A stretch of 46,944 nt of DNA from an uncultured Desulfuromonadales bacterium (lineage in GTDB: Bacteria; Desulfobacterota; Desulfuromonadia; Geobacterales; CAIOGM01), in contig CAIYUY010000167.1 in NCBI GenBank assembly GCA_903929485.1, positions 1 to 46,944 of the forward strand. The letters are read 5' to 3'. The notes under the pieces are model-generated. The model saw only the letters and a program-made list of their open reading frames with translations. It was not told the DNA's origin and searched no databases. The number at the start of each line of letters is the position of its first letter. Positions within the stretch are counted from its first letter, which is position 1. Shown here one piece after another: positions 1 through 8,679 of the stretch. The position numbers were made by a program, and so were the translations under genes.

Positions 1-83
1 GAACCGTGAATAGTGAATAGTGAAGGGTGAATTGAACCCGAACCGTTTCGTTTTTATTCACCATTCACCATTCACCTTTCACG
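1..83. repeat. Imperfect inverted repeat of GTGAATA/ATTCACC units
   Basis: GTGAATAGTGAATAGTGAAGGGTGAAT (about 5-31) faces ATTCACCATTCACCATTCACCTTTCAC (about 56-82). Confidence 0.75.
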
Positions 84-282
84 GGTTTATTCACCTTGGT
101 TTCGTGGGTTTTTGCTTTTAGCAGCGGGGAGTATACCCGGTTACAGCCGCGGCCTCAACTCATTTTCGCTCCTTTTCGCATAAGACTCTTTCCCTCTGCC
201 CGTCTAAAACAGATAAACAAGGGCCGAGTTCTTCCATACGAGTATCGAAAAAGGAGTGCTGACTGCAGGTCGCCAAGGAACT

Positions 283-353
283 GCTTATCAAACAGAAGCA
301 GATTCTTCGCCATGCTTTCTACTACGCTCCGCACAAGTCGCTCGGAATGACAT
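283..353 (-). repeat. Dispersed repeat (TGTCATTCCGAGCGA...GAAGAATCTGCTTCTGTTT type)
   Basis: Reverse complement resembles TGTCATCCTGAGCAACGCGAAGGATTTGCTTCTGTTT near 44025-44062 and its copy near 45452-45492. Confidence 0.55.
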
Positions 354-397
354 CTTTTGGAGTTATCAAGGTACTGTCTTTGCAGCAATCACCTGCG

Positions 398-742
398 TCA
401 ATACGGCCGAAGTTGTTTGCCGCTGCCGATGTGCCAGTGGAGATGCTTTGAAGACTGGTAATCCCCCAGGTTGGTGTAGACGCGGGCGGCGCCGAAGCGG
501 CTCATGAAATCCCCGGCAATACTCTTCGCCACACGCATCAGTTCCAGGAGCAGCTCATTGTCTTCCTCCTCCAGGGTCAGAAGCGATTCGATATGCTTTT
601 TGGGGAGAAGGACCACGTGCTGTTCCCAAAGAGGGTTGGAATGATGAAAGGCAAGGAGCCGTTCGTTCTCAAAGCAGACCGGTACGATTTGAAGGCCGGT
701 CAGAATCTTCCCGCAATAGAAGTCACAGACTGTTTCGATCAT
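398..742 (-). CDS. HIT (histidine triad) family protein
   Basis: 114 aa with HLHWHIGSG triad motif and HVVLLPKKHIESL region typical of HIT proteins. Confidence 0.9.
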   Translation of the reverse strand: MIETVCDFYCGKILTGLQIVPVCFENERLLAFHHSNPLWEQHVVLLPKKHIESLLTLEEEDNELLLELMRVAKSIAGDFMSRFGAARVYTNLGDYQSSKHLHWHIGSGKQLRPY

Positions 743-964
743 GATTGAATTCTTCCTCCATAGCCTTTTTTAAGTGCCCGATCAGGCAATCATACACCTC
801 TGATCCGGTTTTTGTCGACTGACATGAATCAATACGGAAAAAGGAAAGAACCGGCAAAGAGACTCAAAGGCTGTTGGGTTACGCAATGATACCGAGCTCT
901 TACCTTTACAATCTGGGACGCGGGAATTGTTACCGGGAGGAAGATCTGTCACTCGCCCTGCTGA

Positions 965-2296
965 TCACCGCAAGCAGTGAAACACTCCCCTGCACCAGAG
1001 ACAGGCGCCGCAGGGAACTGTACGGATATGGCAATCCTGCTCAAACGCTTCACTCTGGACATAATCACAGGGGGCCAGAGTGCAACTGGAGCAGGCAGGG
1101 TAATCGTACGCCAACACGGAACGGCGAAAATCACTGAACTCCCGACTATTCCAGATATCCGGGATGGTCATCCCCGCCAGATTACCGAACAGCTTGGGCT
1201 GAACCTGCTGGCTCCAGCCGCCGGCATAGCAGTCAAACCGCCTCCAGAGGAAATAACAGGGGGAAATATCCCCCTGCCAGGAGACGAAGGCGCTCCCCTC
1301 TTCCACGAAGCTGCAACTTCGCTCCTCGCGAAGCGACAGCTCCGGCAGCCTCAGCTCCAGACCACTCTCCGCCGCCGCCTCCCGCGCCTGGGTAAAGACC
1401 CCCTTCACCTCCTCCAGCCGGTGATAATCCAACCTGATAAGCTTCTTTATATCCACGAGGATGCCCCGTTGGGCCGCATCCCTCTTAATCCCTTCCACCA
1501 ACTCCACAATGGCCTGCTCTTCCGGGGTCCGGGCGTACCGCAAAAAGCGGACCTGAAAATAGCGGCTGATATCAACCCCCTGTTTCTCCCCCACCCGCTT
1601 CCATTTCAGGAACAGCTCCATTGCCTCGGCGGTGCAGTCGCCAAACAACGCCTCGCCGGCATGCTGCTCGTCATAGGGGAGAAGGTGAGAGACAATGGCA
1701 AATGAGGCGCCACGGCGGGCGGCCCACCGGAGAGCCGCCGGGAGCTCGTGAAGATTGCGGCGCATGGCGACAAACTCCACCCCCACCCCTACGTCGGGAC
1801 GATGATGGCTCTTTTTTGCCCCGGCAAGGGCGCTTAAGGCCCGCTCCACCCCCTCCAGCTCCCCCCCCTGACGGAACTCCCGAAATTTTTCAGGAGATAC
1901 CGAATCCAGGGAGAAACAGATCCTGTCCACCCCGGCGGCCACCAGGGAGTGCGCCCGCTGGTTGGACATGAGGAGGCCATTGGATTGAAAACCGACCCAG
2001 CCGTTTCCAGGGAGGAGCTGTTTCCCTCTCCCGACGAACTCCTCCAGGTTTGGATGGAGCAGTGGTTCACCCACACCGTTGAGGATAAGGGCATCCAGGT
2101 GAGGAATGGTCGGCTCCAGGGAAGCAAAAAAGAGCGGGTCAAGGTCCCCTTCCTGAGCCGGACTCCCCTGCCGCTGTGTCACACACATGGCGCAGGAAAG
2201 ATTGCAGCGGGTGGTGATCTCCACAAAAAGCTTGGACGGATGGTCGCGTAACGCCGGCGGGATGATGGTAAGGGGAGAAATAATCCGACTATTCAT
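965..2296 (-). CDS. Radical SAM protein with SPASM-like C-terminus
   Basis: CNLSCAMC radical SAM motif; C-terminal Cys clusters (CSF...SPCYF, CSSCTLAPC). Start placed at MNSRI. Confidence 0.88.
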   Translation of the reverse strand: MNSRIISPLTIIPPALRDHPSKLFVEITTRCNLSCAMCVTQRQGSPAQEGDLDPLFFASLEPTIPHLDALILNGVGEPLLHPNLEEFVGRGKQLLPGNGWVGFQSNGLLMSNQRAHSLVAAGVDRICFSLDSVSPEKFREFRQGGELEGVERALSALAGAKKSHHRPDVGVGVEFVAMRRNLHELPAALRWAARRGASFAIVSHLLPYDEQHAGEALFGDCTAEAMELFLKWKRVGEKQGVDISRYFQVRFLRYARTPEEQAIVELVEGIKRDAAQRGILVDIKKLIRLDYHRLEEVKGVFTQAREAAAESGLELRLPELSLREERSCSFVEEGSAFVSWQGDISPCYFLWRRFDCYAGGWSQQVQPKLFGNLAGMTIPDIWNSREFSDFRRSVLAYDYPACSSCTLAPCDYVQSEAFEQDCHIRTVPCGACLWCRGVFHCLR

Positions 2297-3152
2297 GGGG
2301 GTTCCGTTGATGTTCCAGGAGCAGCAGCGCAATGCCCCCCAGTATGGCCACGGACGCCATTACCAGCCGGAGGGTCACGTTTTCACCCAGGAAGATGATT
2401 CCCCCCACGGCGGCAATGACCGGAACAGCCAGTTGCACTGTCCCGGCGCTGGTGACCTTCAGGCCGGGGAGGACTCTATACCATAAGGCATACCCTGCTC
2501 CGGACGCCACTCCTCCGGACAGGAGCGCATAGCAGAACCCGGCGGTATCCGGAGTGGCGTCTCCAGCTGTCATGACACTCACTGCCGCGGCAAGCGGAAC
2601 AGCCCGGAGAAAATTCCCCGCTGTAACCCTGGCAGGATCACCCGTTCCTCTCCCTCGCAGAGAATAGATACCCCAGGCAACCCCGGAGCCCAACATCATG
2701 AGAGAGCCGGAGAGTGGCGGAGCCGAGAGACCCGGCAGCAGTAACCCCACCAGACCGCCAAGGGCGACAACAAGACCCAGGAACTCTCCCCTGGACAGAC
2801 GTTCTCCTTTCCGGATACCGTGGCCGATCATCGTTATCTGGACGGCGCCAAAGAGGAGGAGCGCGCCGGTGGCCGCGGACAGAGTAGTATAGGCAAAAGA
2901 AAAACCAGCGGCATAAGCAAATAACGCGCAAGCCGACGGCCAATTCCCTCTCCCCACAACCGCGCCGTGCCCCCCGCGGGTGATGAGCCAAAGAATCACC
3001 GCGCCGGAGATCAAGCGGATCGTCGTGAAACTGGCGGCGTCAATACTGCTGTTTTTGAGAGCGACACGGCAGAGGAGTGAATTCCCTCCAAAAGCAATCA
3101 TGGCCAGTGAGGTCAAGAAAATGAGACGGGCAGATGACATCAAGCGCCTCAA
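2289..3152 (-). CDS. EamA/DMT family transporter
   Basis: 287 aa, hydrophobic TM-rich, FGGNSLLCRVALK...AASFTTIRLISGAVIL typical of EamA. Confidence 0.85.
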   Translation of the reverse strand: MRRLMSSARLIFLTSLAMIAFGGNSLLCRVALKNSSIDAASFTTIRLISGAVILWLITRGGHGAVVGRGNWPSACALFAYAAGFSFAYTTLSAATGALLLFGAVQITMIGHGIRKGERLSRGEFLGLVVALGGLVGLLLPGLSAPPLSGSLMMLGSGVAWGIYSLRGRGTGDPARVTAGNFLRAVPLAAAVSVMTAGDATPDTAGFCYALLSGGVASGAGYALWYRVLPGLKVTSAGTVQLAVPVIAAVGGIIFLGENVTLRLVMASVAILGGIALLLLEHQRNPHE

Positions 3153-3278
3153 AAGCGTTTGTAAACTTACGGCTCTATCTTCGTCCCCAGCAGTATCAAG
3201 AACTGGGCCAGCCAGGCAGGGTGAGCGGTCCAGGCCGGGGCGGTAACCGGTATGATCCGAACTGTGAAGTGATCTCTG

Positions 3279-3578
3279 CTATGCCAGCATCTCCCAGAGG
3301 GCGATCCGGGCCGGTTCCGCCACCAGGTCAGGCACCCTGGAAAGGAATGCCTGGAGATGGGGAGTTGCCAGATGCTTGTCCAGCTCTTCCTTGCTCACCC
3401 AGTTCTCATAAAACATGAAAACGGTTCCATCGTCACAGGATTGATGAAAGTCGTAGTTGAGGCATCCGCTTTCCCTCCTGGTAGGCCCTATCAACGCAAG
3501 GCACTCCTCCCTCAGCGTCTCTTCCATCCCTGCCTTTGCTCTGAATGTGGCCACAACGGTAACTTTTTTTTCCCGCAT
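3279..3578 (-). CDS. Antibiotic biosynthesis monooxygenase (ABM)-domain protein, putative quinol monooxygenase
   Basis: 99 aa; VVATFRAKAGMEETLREECLALIGPTRRESGCLNYDFHQS...FMFYENW. Confidence 0.9.
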   Translation of the reverse strand: MREKKVTVVATFRAKAGMEETLREECLALIGPTRRESGCLNYDFHQSCDDGTVFMFYENWVSKEELDKHLATPHLQAFLSRVPDLVAEPARIALWEMLA

Positions 3579-3608
3579 GCTGTTACTCCTTTCATAGGGA
3601 TGTCCAAA

Positions 3609-4418
3609 CTACAGGTCGCTGAGAATCTGCATCCGCTTGGCGCGATACTCTTCCTCGGTGATCAGCCCCTTCTTCTTCAGCTCATTCAGGGTGGCAAGAC
3701 GCTCCGCAAGCGGACGAACCTCCCCACCCTTCTTCGTCACCGGGGATGGCTGAACAATGACGGGAGCCGGTTTCACGGTAACTGTCGCCTTGGGATCGAA
3801 CAGCACCCAGTCTCTTCTTGTTATCTCGAAGGTTCGGTCGTCACCGGGGACCAGCAACCACTCCCCCGACGCCGTACTCCGCCGGGAACCGACTGCTATG
3901 AGCCGGAAATCACGATCCAACGCATCCAGGCGAGAGCGCCCCTCATCCTTCACGACACCGAAGATGAGATTGAGCTTCCCTCCTTGGTAGAACAACCGTC
4001 CGGAAGTAGCCTTGGGTGTGTTCCCCCCCAGAAGAGTTTTGTAAAGAGCGATAACGGTGAAGGTCACGTCCTCCCCCGGACCGGCCTGACGAAGAGCCTG
4101 CCGCAGATGGGGGACCAGCAGTTGCAGCGCCCCCCGGGTGAACAGCGGAGTCGGCTTATCCTTCAAACTATCACGCACCTGCACGGAATCGAGGAGACCG
4201 ACAAGCAGATCTTCACTCATCTCCAGGGGGTGGTTGTTGGGGACGACTGGAACATTCCCGGAGGTATCCCGGGGCGCCAGGGCCACATACCCCTCCCGCG
4301 TCTCCCAGACAACCTTCCTCTCCCCGGCATGGGCCGCGGAAAAGATCGGGGAAAGCGTCACAAGCGCCAGGTTGAGAGCTATCAGCAGGGTGCGCGACCA
4401 TCCGGAAATCCTGTTCAT
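3609..4418 (-). CDS. Secreted protein with C-terminal SHOCT domain
   Basis: Signal peptide; C-terminal LAERLATLNELKKKGLITEEEYRAKRMQILSDL. Confidence 0.8.
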   Translation of the reverse strand: MNRISGWSRTLLIALNLALVTLSPIFSAAHAGERKVVWETREGYVALAPRDTSGNVPVVPNNHPLEMSEDLLVGLLDSVQVRDSLKDKPTPLFTRGALQLLVPHLRQALRQAGPGEDVTFTVIALYKTLLGGNTPKATSGRLFYQGGKLNLIFGVVKDEGRSRLDALDRDFRLIAVGSRRSTASGEWLLVPGDDRTFEITRRDWVLFDPKATVTVKPAPVIVQPSPVTKKGGEVRPLAERLATLNELKKKGLITEEEYRAKRMQILSDL

Positions 4419-4609
4419 CGTGTTCCTCCTTGTCGGCGGTTATCCATACCCTTGGGTAGCGCTCATACACGCGCCAAGACCGAAAGAAGAGTACGTCTTG
4501 AAGAAAATTATGTCCACAATTTTGATGCCTGAAGCAGCCTCTTCGAAACAAAAAGGGACACCCGCGCGCCCCTTTCCGTAAAAAACTTTTTTTGCAAACC
4601 GTCTCGACC

Positions 4610-5140
4610 TCAGAACGGCAGTTTCCCATATCCCATGAGGCCAATGGCCGGGACAAAGAGACAGGTGAAGCTGAGAATCAGAAACATCCAGGCGGCAACC
4701 TTGGCGTTGATCTTGCCGTAGGTCACTCCCGTGACGGTGAAGCAGATAACGACGAAGGTCGTACACATGAATCCCAGGTAAGGGACCACATCGATGATGC
4801 TCTTCCCGTCGGGCTTCACTCCGCCGCCCGTGAAGTAGAGAACCGCATACATGGCGCAGACAATGCCGACCACCAGGGCGCCGTTCCCCACAGTCCGCAT
4901 ATCTTCGATCCCCGTCAGGAGAACGTGAGCCGTTTGCAGGTAGAGTACGCCGAAGACAAAGAGCAGCCCGCCGGTGAAGGGGTCCTTGAAGAGCGCTGTC
5001 TGAAGAAGGGCCCCGATGACGACAAGGGTTCCCACAACAGCGGTAACGAATCCGGTGCTTTTCGCCTCGCCGGAACCGAGGAACAGCAGACCTACGGGAA
5101 CCCACATCATGCAGATCAACAGAAGCAGTGCCAACGTCAT
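4610..5140 (-). CDS. AmiS/UreI-like small integral membrane transporter
   Basis: 176 aa, about 6 TM segments; family call rests on size, TM pattern and neighbourhood (porin, DUF4242). Confidence 0.55.
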   Translation of the reverse strand: MTLALLLLICMMWVPVGLLFLGSGEAKSTGFVTAVVGTLVVIGALLQTALFKDPFTGGLLFVFGVLYLQTAHVLLTGIEDMRTVGNGALVVGIVCAMYAVLYFTGGGVKPDGKSIIDVVPYLGFMCTTFVVICFTVTGVTYGKINAKVAAWMFLILSFTCLFVPAIGLMGYGKLPF

Positions 5141-5184
5141 GGTCCTTCTCCTTTTCCCAGCCTCGTTGCAGGGAAAGTGTTAAG

Positions 5185-5457
5185 TTATTCCGCGGTGGTC
5201 GGATCGATGATAGTCCGGACTTCGTTGACGCTGTTGGCCGGGAAGCCCCCCTGCTTGGCATGCTCCAACACCATCTCCTTGTTGGGGGCGATGTAGATGC
5301 AGTAGATCTTGTCGTCGGTGACATAGCTCTGCACCCACTGGATCCGGGGACCGAGTCCCTGGAGAACGGAGCAAGACTTCTGGGATATTGCCTGAAGGTC
5401 CTGGGGAGGAATATTTCCGGCTCCGGGGAGTTCGCGTTCTATAACGTATTTTGGCAT
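5185..5457 (-). CDS. DUF4242 domain protein (SCO4226-like, possible metal binding)
   Basis: 90 aa, MPKYVIERELPGAGNIPPQDLQAISQKSCSVLQGLGPRIQWVQSYVTDDKIYCIYIAPNKEMVLEHAKQGGFP. Confidence 0.85.
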   Translation of the reverse strand: MPKYVIERELPGAGNIPPQDLQAISQKSCSVLQGLGPRIQWVQSYVTDDKIYCIYIAPNKEMVLEHAKQGGFPANSVNEVRTIIDPTTAE

Positions 5458-5545
5458 GGTCCGTTCCTCTGGTGAAACAGGTTGGGGTTGAGGTAAAAGT
5501 TTCAGGTTTCAGGGTAAATCGCACTGTCGATCTGTCAGGCGTTTT

Positions 5546-5590
5546 CAAGTGTTAACCCCTCCCCCTCGGCGGAGGAGGGGTTAACACTTG
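5546..5590 (-). repeat. Perfect 17-bp inverted repeat between porin and DUF4242 genes (no T tract)
   Basis: CAAGTGTTAACCCCTCC (5546-5562) / GGAGGGGTTAACACTTG (5574-5590), 11-nt loop. Confidence 0.9.
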
Positions 5591-5602
5591 GTGCAAAAGT
5601 TG

Positions 5603-6871
5603 TTACCAGTAGTACATGGTTCCCAGGGCGAGACTGTTTGAGTGCTGGGTGGCGGAGTCGGCCCAGGTGTTCTGGGCATAGGCGAATTCGGCGACGAACT
5701 GTATGAATTTGTTGAGATTATACACGACCATGGCGTCCACCGCCTCCTGCTTGAACATGGGGACACCATACGCTGTGTAGCTGCTCCTCTGGCTCTTGTC
5801 GTAAGCGGTCTCAATCTGCCGGTTTTGACCGTAGTTGACGCCCAGCTTCCATTCGGGGTTCAGTTGGTAGGTCGCCTGGGCAAGGAAACCGAACTGGGTC
5901 CGGTTACAACCGGAACCATCCACCGCGTTTGAGTTTGTGGCGCTTATGGCCGCCAATGTGCCGTCCTGGGCGCTGATCATGCCGAGACCTTCGCCCACAT
6001 AACTGGACGCATGGAGCTGAATCCCTCCGATACCCAGCGTTACGCCTGCATCACCACCCACCGAACGCTCGTAGCCGCCGGGGCGAAAAGTTGCGGCATC
6101 ATCGCGGGTCGCCCCCTGGTACAGGGCGGACATCCATGCTTGCAGGTTGTTGTCTTTCCCCAGGGTCGTGGCGTAGGAAATCTCCGTCTCGAAGCGCGGC
6201 ATGGGTGTCTTTGCCGTCTGAGCACTGACGTTGTAGGGTTCGCCAAGTTCGAAGGAGACTTTCAATCCGCTGAAATCGGGCGTGGTATAGCGAAGTTGAG
6301 CGCTGAAGTTTGTGTAGAGATATCCATAGCCGATATGCCCCAGCGTAGTGGTGGTGCCGGGAGCCGGAACAACCCCAGCCGTCAGGAGAGTCATGTCATT
6401 GAGGATGCTCTTCCCCTGGTAAAGATTGAGAGCACGACCGGCAAGCAGTTCCCCGTATTGTCCCTTTGCGGTATAGAAGAATTCGCGGAAGTCGATGTTG
6501 GGGCTTGTGTTGAATCTGTTCTGACCATTACCGGAGCTTGAATTCTGGATGCTGGGATAGATGCCGACTCGTACGGACGATTCCACGCCATTAACGATGG
6601 GCGCCTTGACGTTGAAGGCTATCACCGACGGCAGAAGCCCGACGGTTACTTCGTTAGCCTGATACTGGCCGGGACCGCCATTGAGAAACGATACCGACCT
6701 GGTCCCGGATGGTTTGGCGCTGGCCGACATGTAGGTATCAAATACATCCACGATACCATCGGTGCTGAGTTGCCAGCCGTTCTCCCCACCGATAACGAAG
6801 GCGGCGTTGGCCGTCCCCAAGGCCGACAGGGTCATGAGGGCGGCGCCTGCTACTGCTCTGAATCTTTTCAT
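5603..6871 (-). CDS. Outer-membrane porin
   Basis: Signal peptide MKRFRAVAGAALMTLSALGTANA; alternating beta-strand pattern; terminal aromatic ...LALGTMYYW. Confidence 0.8.
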   Translation of the reverse strand: MKRFRAVAGAALMTLSALGTANAAFVIGGENGWQLSTDGIVDVFDTYMSASAKPSGTRSVSFLNGGPGQYQANEVTVGLLPSVIAFNVKAPIVNGVESSVRVGIYPSIQNSSSGNGQNRFNTSPNIDFREFFYTAKGQYGELLAGRALNLYQGKSILNDMTLLTAGVVPAPGTTTTLGHIGYGYLYTNFSAQLRYTTPDFSGLKVSFELGEPYNVSAQTAKTPMPRFETEISYATTLGKDNNLQAWMSALYQGATRDDAATFRPGGYERSVGGDAGVTLGIGGIQLHASSYVGEGLGMISAQDGTLAAISATNSNAVDGSGCNRTQFGFLAQATYQLNPEWKLGVNYGQNRQIETAYDKSQRSSYTAYGVPMFKQEAVDAMVVYNLNKFIQFVAEFAYAQNTWADSATQHSNSLALGTMYYW

Positions 6872-6967
6872 AGGTACTCCTCCTTGTAGGTAGCCCGACC
6901 GGGGCGCATGCATCCGTACGGGTCGAGCGGTGATTGTTGAACGTTGTCCCAGGGTATAATCGAAACT

Positions 6968-7008
6968 AAAAAAAGGAGCGGGGACCGGAGGCAATAAATC
7001 CCCGCTCC
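6968..7008 (-). terminator. Intrinsic terminator located in the leader of the porin transcript
   Basis: Minus strand: GGAGCGGGGA-14 nt-TCCCCGCTCC-TTTTTTT, 10-bp perfect stem and T7 tract. Confidence 0.85.
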
Positions 7009-7154
7009 AACAACCACGATATCGTTCCTGACGAAGAGGCTCGTGAGATTAATAAAAACGCCGTTCTTCTCGTATCACCCATCAGTATCCATCCGGAGCC
7101 TGTCCATGGTCACCGGCAAGATGCGGCGGCCGGCTGAAGCAGGATGATCACCTT

Positions 7155-7173
7155 CAGCAAGGTTGATGCCAAG
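7155..7173 (-). promoter_or_regulatory. Sigma54 (-24/-12) promoter facing the porin
   Basis: Minus strand CTTGGCATCAACCTTGCTG; GG-N10-GC exact. Confidence 0.8.
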
Positions 7174-7290
7174 AAGTAGAACAGTGGTTTTTTAGTTAAA
7201 AAATGAACAAATTTAAGAACTTATATAAGTATAAGGAAAAATGAGATCTTGGGTAGATACTGGGCAATAAATTATATTTACTTTTTATTT

Positions 7291-7325
7291 CAGTGTGTTA
7301 TACAGTGTGTTGCAGTATGCCACAC
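7291..7325. promoter_or_regulatory. Candidate shared activator site (UAS)
   Basis: Direct repeat CAGTGTGTT (7291-7299, 7303-7311) and GTGTG-N11-CACAC (7305-7325), about midway between two divergent sigma54 promoters. Confidence 0.45.
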
Positions 7326-7437
7326 CGTGGAGTTATTTCCCAAGTCGTCGAGTGCGACGTAAACGGCAAGAACGCTCCTCCCGTACTTCAGCCGCCAGCA
7401 ATCAACCCTGCAAAAAAATAAAAACCATGTTTGGCTA

Positions 7438-7456
7438 TTCGGCATAGGTTTTGCTA
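7438..7456 (+). promoter_or_regulatory. Sigma54 (-24/-12) promoter of first ADH operon
   Basis: TTCGGCATAGGTTTTGCTA; GG (7441-7442)-N10-GC (7453-7454). Confidence 0.8.
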
Positions 7457-7509
7457 TACTATTTCCTTTGTAAAGGGCCTCTGCTCCACAAGCGGCCAAG
7501 GAGAGCTAC

Positions 7510-8679
7510 ATGGCGGTACCTGCTCAGGATAGTAGCCTGCAACATTGCAAATTCGAAGTCCCCGAGATCATCTTCGGCAGGGGGATGTTGAAACACGTCG
7601 GCTCCTGCGCCCGTCGTCTGGGGGGGCACAAGATATTCCTGGTGAGCGATCAGGGACTGTTCAAGGCCGGGTGGGTGGACCGGGTCATGGTCAGCCTCCT
7701 GGAGGCGGGTCTCCAGTTCGTCTATTTTGACCAGATCAGCTCCAACCCCAAGGATTTTCAGGTGGAGGAAGGGGCCAGGGAGTATCTGCGACAGGGGGCG
7801 GACGTCATCGTCGGACTGGGGGGAGGGAGCGCCATGGACGCCGCCAAAGGGATCGCCATTCTGGTCTCCAATGGGGGAAGAATCTACGATTTTGAGGGAG
7901 CCAACAAGATCAATCGCCCCCTGCCGCCACTGGTTCTCTGTCCCACCACCTGCGGCACCGGCGCCGACGTTTCCCAGTTCGCCATCATCAGTGACAGCAG
8001 GCGTCGCTGCAAGATGACCATCATGAGTCGCTGCGTGGCGGCTGACATCAGCCTCACCGACCCGGACGTCCTGGAAACCCTCCCCGACGAATTCGTCGGC
8101 GCCACCGCCACCGACGCCATGAGCCACGCCGTGGAGGCGTTTTTCTCCGTGGCCGCCACCACCCTCACCGATGTCCACGCCATCCGGGCGGTGCGACTCC
8201 TCTCCCAGAGTTTTGTCCGGGGGGTGAAAGAACGACAGCGGGAAGACCTGGAAAACCTTGCCCGGGCCAGTCTCCATGCGGGTATGGCCTTTTCCAACTC
8301 GCTTTTGGGGATCGTTCATGCCCTGGCCCATCCCATCGGCGGCTACTATGACGCCAATCACGGCAGCGTCAACGCGGTCCTCCTCCCCCAGGTGGTCAGA
8401 TACGCTCTCCCCGTGGTGGAGGAAAAACTCCCGGAACTGGCCTGGGGACTTGGAGTGAGAAGCGAAGGGAGAGAAAGTGACGTCGCTGAAGCGGTGCTGG
8501 AGGCTATCGACTCCCTACTGGAAGCCGGCGGCGCCCCACGCAGCCTCCGGAGCCTGGGGGTCGTTCGTGAAGACCTTCCCGAACTGGCCACCCGGGCACT
8601 GAACGATGCCTGTATCCTCACCTCCCCCCGTCAGGCAACCAAGGAAGACCTTCTGTCGATCCTGGAGAGGGCCTACTGA
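7510..8679 (+). CDS. Iron-containing alcohol dehydrogenase
   Basis: GLGGGSAMDAAKGIA, PTTCGTGADVSQF, HALAHPIGGYYDANHG. Confidence 0.93.
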   Translation: MAVPAQDSSLQHCKFEVPEIIFGRGMLKHVGSCARRLGGHKIFLVSDQGLFKAGWVDRVMVSLLEAGLQFVYFDQISSNPKDFQVEEGAREYLRQGADVIVGLGGGSAMDAAKGIAILVSNGGRIYDFEGANKINRPLPPLVLCPTTCGTGADVSQFAIISDSRRRCKMTIMSRCVAADISLTDPDVLETLPDEFVGATATDAMSHAVEAFFSVAATTLTDVHAIRAVRLLSQSFVRGVKERQREDLENLARASLHAGMAFSNSLLGIVHALAHPIGGYYDANHGSVNAVLLPQVVRYALPVVEEKLPELAWGLGVRSEGRESDVAEAVLEAIDSLLEAGGAPRSLRSLGVVREDLPELATRALNDACILTSPRQATKEDLLSILERAY

